From the NCBI GenBank assembly GCA_935421135.1, contig OW285187.1:15153929-15217928 (forward strand): DNA of 64,000 bases, written 5' to 3'. The notes under the pieces are model-generated. The model was not told where the DNA came from and searched no databases. It worked only from the letters and a program-made list of their open reading frames with translations. Shown here one piece after another: positions 1 to 11,529 of this stretch (position 1 is its first letter; each line of letters starts with the position of its first letter). The stretch comes from Bugulina stolonifera (Eukaryota > Bryozoa > Gymnolaemata > Cheilostomatida > Bugulidae). The position numbers were made by a program, and so were the translations under genes.

Positions 1-497
1 TGCAAAGAGACAGTCTCGTATGTATAACTAAAATCTTATTGTATGCATATTTTATCCCTGTGTGATGATAATCATAATGTTGATCAGCTGAGTTTAGCAT
101 TTTTAGACAGGAGTATAGCAGCAAGGTTGGATTTAAACCAAAGTGAAGCTGGTTTACATAATCATAATTGCATAACAGTGGGATCGTCATTTGATAGCAT
201 AACTTTATAAAAAAAACATCTAACTAAGTGGGACATAGAGCACTGGACCTTGATTACAGACTTTCCTATGAATGTATACATTATATTATTCATATGCTTA
301 ATAGAGCGACGTTCTGCTATACGTTTTCCGGTTCTAAAAGGAATAACCAGTTTTGGCTTACCTAGAACACCAACAGCAGCTGGTGATGCTGTAAATAGTA
401 AGGAGAACAGAACTGGTGACCAAATGATGGGTGAACAACCTGTGGCAAACCAAATGGAAAACAGCTGTGATGTGACTGCATCTGGTATGCTTAAGCT
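1..497. other. no gene recognised
   Basis: I see no convincing exon, RNA gene or repeat here. The open frame from about 250 has no family resemblance and runs into the inverted-repeat element that follows, so I treat it as chance. Confidence 0.5.
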
Positions 498-750
498 GCA
501 TTTACACTACACCAACACTGACACCAACACCGTCTTTTCTGCCCAACTCCGGCAAAGTTGGTGTAGTGTAAACACAAAAGTCGGTGTCGGTGTTGGAGAT
601 CCCTATTGTCGGAGACGGAATTGGAGCAACCCAACAGTGCTGGGTTACTCCGACAGCACTGCTGGTATAGTGTAAACACATAGTTGGGAGCCGGTGTTGG
701 TGTTGGAGTTGGTGACGGAGTTGGTGTTGGAGTTGGTGTAGTGTAAACGC
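498..750. mobile_element. foldback/MITE-like element
   Basis: The left end (GCATTTACACTACACCAAC) is matched by an inverted right end at 732-750 with one mismatch. Related half-sites reading GTGTAGTGTAAACACA or TATAGTGTAAACACA occur inside, near 559-577 and 664-680, so the element looks built from repeated, inverted subunits rich in GGTGTTGG. No coding capacity is seen. A target-site duplication is not clear. Confidence 0.6.
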
Positions 751-764
751 ACCTTTACTGAATT

Positions 765-1310
765 ATTACTTGACTATACACACATACTTGACTATTCGCA
801 TGTACTTGACTATCCACATGCACTTGACTATGCACATATAGATGACTACAAACATGTACTTGACTATACACCATGTGCTTGACTATGCACATGCACTTGA
901 CTATACACCATGCACTTGACTATGCACATGCACTTGACTATGCACATGCACTTGACTATGCCCATGTACTTGACTATGCACACTGTACTTGGACTATGCA
1001 CAATGTACTTGACTATACATGTGCTTGACTATTATACTGTACACATGTGCTTTACTACGCGCATGTACTTGACTATGCACAATGTGCTTGGCTATTCCCA
1101 TGTACTTGTTTATACACATGTTCTTGGCTATACTCATGTGCTTGACTACACACATGTATTTAACTATTTTCATGTACTTGACTCTTCCTATGTGCTTGAC
1201 TATGCACAATGTACTTGACTATACACAATGTACTTGACAATACACATGTACTTGACTATATTGTCATGTACATGTACTTGTTTAACACAATTCCTATGTA
1301 CTTGACTATT
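765..1310. repeat. 18-bp minisatellite array
   Basis: About 30 imperfect head-to-tail copies of a unit near CTTGACTATGCACATGCA, with variants ATGTA, ACACC and AATG in the second half. The core CTTGACTA is nearly invariant. Frames through it give a repetitive peptide that I regard as non-coding. Confidence 0.85.
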
Positions 1311-1338
1311 TGGCATGTGTCATGATAACACCATGTAT

Positions 1339-1613
1339 TTAGGTGTCTTCGCGACCTAAATTTCGGGCACAGGCCAACTCGCAAAAAATCTTTCTGGCTC
1401 ACATCCGTCACAAAGTCGCGAACACACCGGCATGGGCCGAAGGTAAAATCCTCATGTTCGTGCAAAAAACCCAGGTGTGCCGATAAGCTAGGGATGGTTT
1501 CGTCTGCCCAAGCGAAATCCCAGGCCAATAACCCTTGTGGCCTAGGCCGAACGGCCATCTTGAGATGTTTATTTGCGACCCGGGTCCGTCCAAGAGGTCG
1601 CGAGGACACCTAA
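1339..1613. mobile_element. MITE-like element, full copy, 19-bp inverted repeats
   Basis: The left terminus TTAGGTGTCTTCGCGACCT is matched by the right terminus at 1595-1613 with one mismatch. The inside is GC-richer than its surroundings and has no protein-coding potential that I recognise. A second, truncated copy lies at 9019-9181 and shares the interior (GTTCGTGCAAAAAACCCAGG-like start, TCGGCACACC, the GGCCATCTT-like block) and the right terminus. This is a non-autonomous DNA transposon by structure; the superfamily is undetermined. Confidence 0.7.
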
Positions 1614-2265
1614 GGGTACTGAATCAGGTATTAATGTTAAATGACTGTGCCAGAAACTCGACTATGCAGGGGGGTAACTTTCCCGAAAAAGTTGAGGCGG
1701 CCAAAATTGGACTGGCTAACAGTAGCGGTGTGGGGAGGGTGTGTGTGGGATTGGGGCAGAAGGAGGGTGGGGCACCTGCCACAAGAAATTCACACAAAAA
1801 ACAGCCATTTTCATGCATATTTGATGTATATTATTTTGAGCTATACGTGATGGTACAAAAGTACAACATGTTGCATAGTAATCTGCAAATAGTAAACTTC
1901 AAATTAGTATACTGCAAAATAGTGCTTCTCTGTCTGGCTTGGCCATGACGTACCACTGTAGTCCTTTACATCATTACATGACTTAGGCCTTAAAAATGTG
2001 CAAACATTAATAAGAGGGGAAATAGTGCAAATTTAGTTGATGGATAGAGATGGAGAGTGGTATTCTAGGGTTCCCAAACCGGCAAACCCTGAAGAACAGT
2101 GTTCAAAGTGGAACAAATGAGGTGGGTGGGCACACTGTGCATGCAATCTTAGGGCATTTCCTATTGTTGAATACAGAATTACCGATGCAGTGATCCTATC
2201 TTACAGATGAGATTAGTATTGTCATTGTATAGCTAACAAATTGAGTGAATTACTAAAATGAAAAA
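1614..2265. other. no gene recognised
   Basis: Short open frames on both strands near 1624-1948 show no family features. Missing 5' exons of the NHL-repeat gene could lie here or further upstream, but I could not identify one with matching phase. Confidence 0.4.
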
Positions 2266-2273
2266 AATTGTCC

Positions 2274-2345
2274 CTCAGTGGGATTCGAACTCGTGTCCCT
2301 ATGCATGAAGACCAAGCACTCTACCAACTACGCTATCAAATCAGC
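2274..2345 (-). mobile_element. tRNA-derived SINE head or tRNA pseudogene
   Basis: Read on the minus strand it has an A-box-like TAGCGTAGTTGG and a B-box AGTTCGAATCC at tRNA-like spacing. The T-stem is mismatched (ACGAG against CCCAC), so it is not a sound tRNA. It ends in a T-rich tract, as a pol III terminator would. Confidence 0.55.
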
Positions 2346-2707
2346 AGTAGTTTCACGCGAAAATTAGCCCTAAATATAATAATACACATAGTAGCATCGT
2401 TTTCATTACAGTATGTTGATATCATGTGGGGCACGGTAACTATGCCTTCCGATATTAGCCTAATTTTTTCTTCTTTTAACAAAAAGTTCAGGCGGCTAGG
2501 GCCGCCTGAGCCGCCTAGATAGTTACGGCCATGCTATGTGCTCTTGTCAACCAGGTAGCCTACTTGGTAAGGTTCCTGATCAGTGCTTGGCTAGTCCATA
2601 TACAGTGTACATGTCCATGACTACATCAGGTATATTTTCCCTTCTTTAGTAGTACATAACAGTTTTGTAGCTCATAGTTGATTCTTAACTCTACTACATA
2701 ATCTGTA

Positions 2708-5700
2708 GGTCCAGCTAGGAGCCTGGATGGTGGAACTCTGCATGACGTGTCCACTAATGACCTGATCCAGAGTGCTTTTAATGAATGGTCAATACAGTCC
2801 AGTCAACCTGCTAGTGTTAACACTAGTTTTGGTATGAACTCCACCAGTAATGGAGAGCTCAGTCAGTATATTGTGTTAGATGAATTGGAGGCCACAGCTG
2901 TAGTTGACGACGGGCAGACTACTAGTAGGTGTTACAGGAAGTTGTGAAATTTGTGTCGGTAGCACTGAGTTTACTATTGAAACACATCTTATACCAGCTA
3001 GATACCATTTGCAGCTCCAGTAACATTTTTACTACCCCTGTAAACTTATAACTGGTGAACATTAAGTGCTTGTTAAGTCGGTTTTTGAGTGGTGCAGATG
3101 GTACCATAAACCTGATCATTGCAGAAGATGCTGGCGGAGAGGAAGTTTGGGATGAGGACTCCAAAGTACCAGAGATCCACATTCAATTGTCTAGCCTGTC
3201 ACTAGGGGGAGCTGATAGTGAAGACAAAAGCAAGTACAATTCACTTGGTGCTAATGGTAATGGAAGCGTAGATGTCAGCTACAAGGATACCTCACCCACT
3301 GCAATAACCAGATATTTGGGAGAATCAAAAAGCAAAGGTACTAGTAATGGCAGGCAGTATTGCCAGTTGAATCACTGATGAGATTTGATTGACTGAACTG
3401 AGAAACTGACTCCCCATAAGTGGAACAGCTCTACAAGTCAGCTAGCTTGAACTGTGATCAGATTAGAATGCAGTTACCACTAACAACAGTTAGTGATACA
3501 AACTGTGTCAACCCTTAGCTCAGTGTAATTCTGGCATATATTCACCTCACATGCAATCAAGCTTTGGCCTCGGTCTGTGCGCTAATCTTGGAGTGATATA
3601 GTATGAGTACATTATAATTTTTTGGCACCAACGGTGGATACACGTAGGCCTATATTTAGTGTGGTGGAGTTCAGGATTTTTACTTCGTTCCATTAAGTAT
3701 GCAAGTCTTTGAGTATTTGCATTAATTCCCAGTAATTGTGCATCCATAGCGAAATATGTTATTCAATTGCTACCCATGTTCAACTGTAGCCTTGGACCAT
3801 TGGGTCTTGTTTAGAACTGATGTGAACCAAATATAGATGAACACGTATGTGCTAGGGCCTAAGATATTTTTTGTCTATTTAGATATTTGTATACATTTGG
3901 GACACTCATACAATGATCAATGATGGTTTTCAGGTGTGATTCAGGCCGAACTGATAGCCACACTAGGTGGAGCTAACCTGGGTCTCAAGTTTCCTATTGG
4001 GACATGTGTGTACAAGGGAGGTTTGGTGGTTTGTAACAGTGGAGATAATCGTGTCTACGTCATCAATTACATGGAGGAAGGAGTGGTAACATCTAAGATT
4101 GAGATAGAGGTACTTGTGAACACTGACTAGGTTATGTTTAGGTTGTTATGCTTCCGAGTGAGTTCAATGTTTTAACTTTGAGCAACTGACGCCAAGTTAG
4201 TGTAAAGAGCTGCATTGAATCCGGGTTGGGATTCGCTGGGTTATCCACGGTAAATGATATACTCCAAATTGTAGTTTCCATCAATAGGATGGTTTATTAA
4301 TATGTACATTTGTTATATGGATGAGCGTCCATCTCTTCACTCCGTGAAATTGTTTGATCTTGTATACCAAGTGTTATGTTATTACTATAATACTATTATA
4401 ATTATTATTACTATTATATTATATTGTAATCATTATAATATTATAAACACACATTGAAAATTTTGTAGGGCCGATTTACCAGACCTTCAGCTGTTGTAGT
4501 GGACAATGAGAATAACTTGTATATTAAAGACGATAAGTGTATCCGAAAGTATGATTCCAACTTGGTTAATTCAGTCACCTTTCCCAACTGTGTTACTCGG
4601 CCATATGGTGAGTCAAATAATACACACTAGTTTATCAGGACAGCCGACTAGGTAATAGTGGTCCAGTTGTTATTTGTTATAACGATAGGAATCTGTATTC
4701 CAGCAGTGGCACTAGTGTGTGGAATTCTGTGGCTTGTAGGAGGTGCTGTATGTGTTGTGACATTTCATATCATATTACATATTATTGTGTTGCAATAGGT
4801 TTGGCACTCACACCGGATAATCACCTGATCACCATGTGTGACTGTGGATATGGTCGTGGTCTGCCTAAAGGACCTTCATTGCTCAAGTTCAGCACCGATG
4901 GAGAGCTGGTGTCTACCATACCATTGTATCTTCCTCTTAAAACAACTACCAAGCTCAGGTTCATGGATATATTTGGTGATGTAATCTACATCTCTGATCT
5001 AGGTTTGTACACTCATATTATGAAGTACATTTTGACATACATGTCTACTCTTATACAGCAGATATTCTTTCCATAAGAAAGTCTTGGAGTCTGCTATATA
5101 TTACTGAAACATTCAGGGATGGGAATTTTTGTTGATTCCAAAATTGACCTATAGCTAATAAGCGTAGTTTATGTTTATTTAGATTTAAACCGTCAATATT
5201 ATATATATGTACAGTGTAAAATTGATACCGATTCTTATACAAGTGCAGTAGGGCCACTTGCAGGTACAAAAATTACCAATTACAAATTTTATCAACTTCC
5301 ACAGAACCATGTACCATCGTCATCTTGGTGTGAAGATGTGATTGAATGAACAAAGAGTAGAATGCCTGTGCCCCAAGCTCACTTATCCTGGTTTCTCATA
5401 AGCTGTTTATTATGCTAAAAAGTTGTCCTCTTCACCAACACCAACCTTGGAGGATAAAATATGAAAGTAACTTCAAAATATAGTTAATAGTTCGTCAGTG
5501 TGCTAGGTACTTGTACTCGGTAATTGTTCTTTCATTTACTGCAGGTGCTAGCTTTGTGTACAAGGTAAATGTCAACACTGGACAACTACTGAAAGTGCTA
5601 GCTCAACCAGGACGTCAGGCTGGATTTTTCACTGAGCCGTCCGGAATAGCATGTGACAGAGATGGTAACATACTTATTGCAGACAGCAAAGGCAACCGTG

Positions 5701-6191
5701 TTCAGGTGAGAGCTTCATAGGTAACAAACAGCTTGCTCTCTATTATGTAGCAAATTGTTTATCATTGTACAGCTCTTCCATAAAAGTTGGTGAAATTCAG
5801 CATTTGGATGGATGGCGTACCTACACTTATGTTAAAATAGGGATACTTGTTAAGTCTACATACATGGTGTAGTTAGAGTGTCACAAGTTTACCAGAGAAA
5901 AGTATAGTGGGCTGCTCAAAGGTAACCGTGTACAGGAAATATAGTGATATATATGCATGCATGACTGTTGAATGTGTATAGCATCATACTGCATTATGCA
6001 CATCACTTATAATTGATGCACATTCTGTAATGTGTTAGATATTTGATGGAGCGGAAGGAAAATACAAAGGAATGCTGGACTGCCAAGGGGGGTTGGTGAG
6101 ACCCTCAGGGATATACCTGGACTCAGAGGACCACCTGTATGCAGTGAATTACATTGCACATAGTGTGAACATCTACAAACTCACTGTCTAG
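2708..6191 (+). CDS. NHL-repeat beta-propeller protein (5' partial)
   Basis: Seven exons with agreeing phases: 2708-2924, 3098-3337, 3934-4109, 4469-4607, 4799-5002, 5545-5705, 6039-6191 (stop TAG). The first exon begins at an acceptor (TCTGTAG), so 5' exons are missing. The first two exons encode an acidic, Ser/Asn-rich region (for example GGEEVWDEDSK). From exon 3 on, NHL-type blades repeat the pattern hydrophobic-x-P-x-G-[IV]-x-x-[DN]-x-x-x-N-x-[LIY]: FPIGTCVYKGGLVV, RPSAVVVDNENNLYI, EPSGIACDRDGNILIADSKGNRVQ-type (listed in part), and RPSGIYLDSEDHLYAVN. Such propellers bind proteins or RNA, and in animals are often the C-terminal part of TRIM-NHL ubiquitin ligases. No RING or B-box exon is seen in this window, so the subfamily is open. 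A poly(A) signal AATAAA lies at 6539-6544. Confidence 0.85.
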
Positions 6192-7157
6192 TCACTTTAG
6201 GCTCAAAGCATCAGCCAAACTTTACTGAATCTCAACATATAAGCCAAGTGCTACAGATACACTGCTATTACTATTTCATTACATTGCGCTGTTACAACAT
6301 ATTATAGTTTTACATTTAGAATAACATATTATACTGCATATCATAGGTGCTGTAGGTATAAATAGGCCTACTAACTAAAATTGCAATCTCGTTCAAGACA
6401 CAATTCAAATCACACATTATTTTTCACTAATATATTACAAAATTTAGCCAGTTTTATGCTCAAATAGATCCTGTATATAGTTATTAATATATCCTCACAT
6501 GTGAATTTTAGCAAATTTGTATTTTGGTTTAAAAGTGGAATAAAATATTCTGTTCTTTACCCTGCTGCAATCATTCTATTGCATGCATAATAAAGAATAG
6601 AAATTGTAATATGCTGCAATAGAATCCATTCTCTGAAGCCTAATCTAGTTCTCTTATTTTTTTGGGTCAAGGAATTTCTTAGTTACGCTAAGATGGATGT
6701 ACATTAGTCAAACAAACAGCTCAATGTTTTCAGTATAAATGCTAGTACTAGTAGCTCTGGTGGTTCATTGATGGTGTCGATTTAGTACTCTCAGAAGGTC
6801 ATGGGCCACAATGCAAAAACTAATAATAACCTGATGTCGGTTACAGCTACAGGTTTACTTGTATAGTTAGGAGAGATAGAGGTGCCATTTATTTTGCTTA
6901 AAATACCTATTGGTTAGATATGACAGAAAATAATGCATTCGATTTTATATACATGTGCACATCATTTTATGCACGAAGATAGTAGACTATAATTGTATAA
7001 CATATACATGTATAATACATTTACAAATAATTATATAAAAATATCAGATCACTTAGACTTGGTATACTATTCAGTATTCTATGCAGGAAATAGGCCTATA
7101 GATTCACAGGCCTCTCACAATAATTACATGTAGTTTGGAGCCGATCAACTGTTCTGG
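6192..7157. other. convergent 3' regions of the NHL and POLE4 genes
   Basis: AT-rich sequence with no coding signal. It should hold the 3' UTR of the NHL gene (+) and of POLE4 (-). A minus-strand AATAAA (TTTATT on +) at about 6888-6893 is a candidate POLE4 poly(A) signal. Confidence 0.5.
6539..6544 (+). promoter_or_regulatory. poly(A) signal of the NHL gene
   Basis: A canonical AATAAA about 350 nt after the stop codon. A second AATAAA lies about 45 nt further on. Confidence 0.55.
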
Positions 7158-8775
7158 TTACAGGATCCCATCAAGAAACATCAACTGATCCACTGCATTC
7201 AATGCATCATCTACAAATTAACAAGGACATTAGTGACTAATACATATACAATGTATGTACCACGTCCTGTCCTGCCCCCCTGCACAAGATACAATGTCTC
7301 ACCTACATGTATATCACACATTATATCCCACATCACACTCTTTAGCAATGCATTAGGAAACCATCAATTATAATATAGAGTTGCCCTCTCTCTTCACTGC
7401 CTTGAGGACAGTACTCAAACTATAGAATCAAGTCCTACCTGTTATTCTTCAGCCAACGAGGGATGTGGGGCTGGAGTGGAGCTTCCTATATTAAACCGGG
7501 TTCTGAACAACAATCATGATTTGATTGTCTAAGAGAAATTTTACTTTATTATTAAATCACTCATGAAGTGAAGGCTTAGATAGTTCCGTGGATAGATGGT
7601 TATTTCTAACTAATTTCTAACATTTGTAACAAAATGCAAGCTCTGTACATTAGGTGAGAAAATCAATTTAAGATCTGACTGAATTTTTGAAAAACTAAGA
7701 TTCTGTCTGACTCACCAATGTCTTTTTTCTGTACAGTTTTTCTTGTGGTAGCTTTGGTACTTTGATATGATTGTTCTGCTAAAAATCTTATGAACTGCTC
7801 CTGTAAGATAAAACAATTTTTCCATTGGACCAGTTGAACTTAAAGTTTAATAAGAAGCAAAACAGAAGCAATAGGTGTGGTAAAGTTATCTTCTCAAGAA
7901 AACATGCTATTGTAAATTAGTTAGATCAGGGACAAGAGGAATCCATGGTTATGGAATTGTCTTTTCTGTTCCATCAAATTTGCTGAGAAGACAACCCAAA
8001 ATAGTTGTGTGAGAAGTTGCAAAGCTAATGTTAGTACACATATTTGTATGTACATTTACAAGAGTAATCTTTACTAATAGAGAAACTAGGACGGAATGGG
8101 GCATACTACCAAAAGTAGCAATGTTATATCATGCTAGAACAACTGAATTTGGCTGAAACAGTATAAACATAATATAAAATAACACATTAGTTGATTTGGT
8201 GCCGCAGAGGCTAGGGTTCAATCTGTTGTCAGGAATGGGTAATTTTCACAAGTGTTGAACCAAGTCCCTGGCTGCTTATAAAATAAATTCACTTGCAAGA
8301 AAAGTATCATAATTATACACTGTAGGCCAACAAGAATTTATTTTCCCCATGAGATTGGATCCAACAGAGAAAGTAACAGACTACGAATTCAACACCAACT
8401 GAGTAGGCATACAGTTACACGGAACTACGTGTACCAGGTAAACCTTACCGTTGCTCTGGAAATTAAAAAAGTGGCATCGGCACTGCATATGGTCACATCA
8501 GGATCTGTCCTCATGATTGACTTTATTTTACTTTGTGGAAGTCTTGTGCTTTTTTCAGATTTAGTTTCTTCTTGATCATCTAGATTTACAGCCTCACCAT
8601 TTTGAGGCTCTTCGTCATCAATGTTAAAATTTTCATCATCTTGATCAACATCTGGTGTAGGAGCAGTAGGTGATTCGGATGCCTCCATTTGTATTTGTAT
8701 TCGTCCATTAAATGATTGGTCATTTGTGCTAACCGGGTTCTCTTCAGTGAGTGCACTCTCATCAACAGTGTCCAT
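7158..8775 (-). CDS. POLE4: DNA polymerase epsilon subunit 4, histone-fold protein
   Basis: Three exons on the minus strand: 8449-8775, 7716-7800, 7158-7210. Together they are 465 nt, giving 154 residues and a stop, with phases 0 and 1. An acidic N-terminal tail of about 75 residues precedes a histone fold. Helix 1/loop reads LPQSKIKSIMRTDPDVT, helix 2 continues ICSADATFLISRATEQFIRF with LAEQSYQST after it, then RKTVQKKDIDDALNAVD and a short end FLDGIL. PDVT plus the DDALNAVDQLMFLDGIL ending match POLE4, which pairs with POLE3 in polymerase epsilon and contributes to nucleosome handling at forks. The acidic tail makes it longer than the human protein. CHRAC1 is the nearest alternative. Intron 1 carries a SINE fragment. 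Confidence 0.88.
8195..8295 (+). mobile_element. SINE fragment (same family as 43901-44040)
   Basis: It has a B-box-like AGGGTTCAATCT followed by a body AATGGGTAATTTTCAC...GTTGAACCAAGTCC...TGGCTGCTT. The body aligns with the copy at 43901-44040 (TAATGGGTTATTTTCAG, GTGGAACGAAATCC, TGACTGCTT). The A-box end is missing. It sits inside POLE4 intron 1. Confidence 0.6.
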
Positions 8776-9018
8776 GTTTCAACTACAAAGAGTTATAAAA
8801 TATATACAAAGTTCCCTTTTTTCATCGTTGTTGATGGTATGGGGAAAGCTGGTATTACTTTCTACCTTCAGTGAGGAAGCACACTCCACATAAAACCAGC
8901 TACATTGATCTCCATGAAGACTCGATTTATTGGGAATCAATCTAAATGTGAGTAATATCTTAGATGTATGGCTCTGTTAGTAAACAGATATCATATTCAA
9001 GTATAAAAAGCAAAATCC

Positions 9019-9181
9019 ACATTTTCGTGCAAGAAATCTGGGTGTGCCGATGAACTAGGGATTGTTCTCTCCAACCAAGCAAAACCCCAAGTCAATAGCT
9101 CTTTTGGCTTAGGGTGAGTGGCCATTTTAGTGTCTGTATTTGTGACCCAGGCTGGTCCAAGAGATCGCGAAGGCACTAAAA
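9019..9181. mobile_element. MITE-like element, truncated copy
   Basis: It repeats the right-hand two thirds of the element at 1339-1613, including TCGTGCAAGAAATCTGGGTG, the CGGCAC/GCCGATGAACTAGGGAT block and the right terminus AGATCGCGAAGGCACTAA. The left inverted repeat is absent. Confidence 0.65.
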
Positions 9182-9403
9182 TGAGGTTTCATTAGAGATT
9201 ATAAAAAAGACTTATATAGAATTCATCGTCACGCTAGACAACCTAGGGGGTGGAAGTGGCGTGCCTCACATGGGACAGTCGATAGCATGAGTTGGGATAG
9301 CATGTTATTTATTAGTTAAGGGTTTATTAAAAGTTGTCCTGTACAGGTCAGTGCTACCTGTAATTTGGTGATTGCTTAGAGTATCAGCAGGGTTGTCTTA
9401 TTT

Positions 9404-11239
9404 CTAAATCTTGAACTGCCCTTGGTAAAAAGCTGTTGTGGTACTGGTTGTAGTTGGTCTCGTCTGTATCTGACTGTCGTTGCAACATTGCTGGATGAGT
9501 TCATCATAGGAGGTGCTCAGTGCTGGGTCTTCATGGCAGGATATATTCATCAGCAGCTTCATCCTCTGGTTCTGACGCCTCTCTTGTAGCAATAGAAGTC
9601 AAAGTCTCTGTTTTACATCATCCATCTGCTCTCTGTCCTTTAGATCGTTAATGGAATGGATTTATCTGCTTATAAGAAAGCGTTCTGGAAAAGCTAAAAT
9701 AGATTTTCAGGCTAAGGCTTTATTTTAGATCTAAGCCAGGACAATGCCAATAGATTGAGATGAATGTAATCTTTACCAAGACCTGATGGTTTGTATTTGT
9801 ATCAGCTCAAGTGCACTAGACTATAATCACTATAACTTATTATTATAGATATGATTTTTATTGACTTGTATTTTCTCAACTATTATTATTATTTATTTAA
9901 TCCAATATTGTCAAATAAAGCTGTTTGTAAATCTGTGCATTGTCAGTTCTAATTGCTTCTTAGTAACATAACTATCACCTACTTATAATAAACAAGTGCC
10001 AGGGAGAACTCACCAAAATTTGCTGGAAGATCAATTCCACAACATCGGTGGCAGCAGTGGGATGCTAATAGACCCAAGGCTGGTTGTGGTGGGGAGAATG
10101 TGGTGGAACTATCCAGCTGTATGTGTGGGCTGAATGCCGCTATATATGTGGTTGCCGAAAGCTTCGTTTTTGGGGGTTCCCAAGATGGTAGCTGGTAGCG
10201 GATTCAGCCACATGCTAGGCGGAGTACCGTAGGTTGGTGGTTCGAGACCACATCGCTCCCATGCAAAAAATCAGCAACAGTAGGCCTAATAAAGATTTGA
10301 TTAAAATAAATATCATTCCACTGATTGATAGTTATTTTATATTAACTCACTTCGTGCAGAATAATACATTCTAGACCACCTTATGGCATAAAATATGAGT
10401 GCCTCATTTTTGTCATTATGGTGAGTCAGAGTCGTAGCATGCTGCTGCCTATATTTGAGTATTTGCTGGTGCCTTAGTTCCCTTACACTTATATCAATAT
10501 ATAATATATGTAGGTCCTATAGTAAAGTAAATTAAAGGCCTCCGTTCAGTCACTAATAACAATGGAAATACCCAGCAGCCAGCAGAGCCTATAGCAATGA
10601 AGCTTTCTCCTAGTTATACAACATTGCTCTTCATCTCATGTGTGGGGTAATTTAGTGTGGTCACAGGAATGTGGACAAGACTAGGCCACACATGGATGGA
10701 ACTGGAGCACCGCCAATTTCCACAGCGTGTGCACAAGTTCTTGTACATGCCCGATTGAATCTGGTACACGAGATTTCCTATATTTTAGGTCCTGATCCAA
10801 ACAGACCCAGCAAGGTAGGGTGAAAAGCTTGCTGAAGGCTTTTTGCCAGAAACAGCCCAACTGAGATTTGAACCAACAGCCTCCAGAACGAAAGCTGTGT
10901 GCTCCATAGATAGCTATAGTATTATAATTTAAATCGACATTAAAATAAAAGTCATAATTGGTAATCAAATTAACAATAATAAATTAATACAGACCTATAA
11001 TCATATTATAATTATAATAATATAATTAATATAAAATAAAAATGTAATAAAAGTAATAATAATTGCCAATAATACATAATAATATAAATATCATATATAC
11101 CTCTGTTTACCTCTGATGAGGTAGGACACTCTTGACCACCGGCGGCGTAAGTAGAGTGCCTCATTAATGTAACAGTGTGCATTTGGTTTTGGCCAGGTGT
11201 TTCAGCATTACCGCTGCTAGACATTATTTTTTTAGTCAT
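9404..11239 (-). CDS. small unrecognised gene, possible in-frame TGA
   Basis: Three minus-strand exons fit in phase 0: 11111-11239 (start ATG at 11239, or MSSSG five codons on), 10014-10064 (HPTAATDVVELIFQQIL), and an exon starting at 9637 (DREQMDDVKQRL). The last frame meets TGA at 9599-9601, which gives a 72-residue product. The same frame then continues open for about 65 codons to TAG near 9404 with coiled-coil-like residues (LLLLQERRQNQRMKLLMNIS), so either the protein ends early or the TGA is recent, read through, or an assembly error. The acceptor at 9637 (ATCTAAAG) has a weak pyrimidine tract. I do not recognise the family. Decayed relatives of the first and last exons lie at 10383-10450 and 11290-11520. 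Confidence 0.45.
10186..10272 (+). mobile_element. tRNA-derived SINE-like sequence
   Basis: An A-box-like TAGCTGGTAGCGG and a B-box GGTTCGAGACC at tRNA spacing, followed by an A-rich stretch (GCAAAAAATC). It differs from the 43.9-kb family. Confidence 0.45.
10383..10450 (-). pseudogene. decayed copy of the first exon of the 9.4-11.2 kb gene
   Basis: On the minus strand the segment gives MRHSYFMP, then a stop, then GGLECIILHE before a GTGAGT donor. The intact exon reads MRHSTYAAGGQECPTSSE before its donor. The shared frame, donor position and residues argue for duplication followed by loss. Confidence 0.45.
10828..10918 (-). mobile_element. tRNA-derived SINE-like sequence
   Basis: On the minus strand, GGTTCAAATCTC (B-box type; + strand about 10863-10874) follows a tRNA-like head (AGCTATCTATGGAGCACACAG). 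The body continues GTTGGGCTGTTTCTGGCA. The head is degenerate. Confidence 0.4.
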
Positions 11240-11289
11240 CAGCCATGATACCTCTCATCTCGCGTATAGTCCTTGGTAAGAAGCTTTGA

Positions 11290-11520
11290 TGGTAGCATCT
11301 GGAATTTGTTGAGATAGATGTGGGTTCACTACGCACGTGCTGCAGCTCTTGCTATCACTGTCATGTCAGTGTGATTATTATTAATTTCGTCATAGGCTGA
11401 TAACAATGCGCTGTGGTCGCCTTCAGCCTTTATGAAATGATGATACGGGTTAAGAGGTTTAATCTGTGGTTCCGGCGCCTTTCTTGTAGCGTTTATATCG
11501 ATTATATTTATGTACAATGT
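11290..11520 (-). pseudogene. decayed copy of the last exon of the 9.4-11.2 kb gene
   Basis: On the minus strand it reads LQERRRNHRLNLL, shifts frame, continues SALLSAYDE, shifts again and ends SYQGLYAR with a stop. The 9.4-kb exon reads LQERRQNQRMKLL, PALSTSYDE and AFYQGQFKI in one frame. The shared order with frame breaks indicates an old tandem duplicate. Confidence 0.5.
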
Positions 11521-11529
11521 GAATGTATA

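Noticed and set aside
910..1218. Repetitive open frames inside the minisatellite
   Set aside because: A short tandem unit whose length is a multiple of three stays open by chance; no start context or family resemblance.
2274..2345. A functional tRNA gene
   Set aside because: A and B boxes are present, but the T-stem does not pair and the anticodon arm is unclear.
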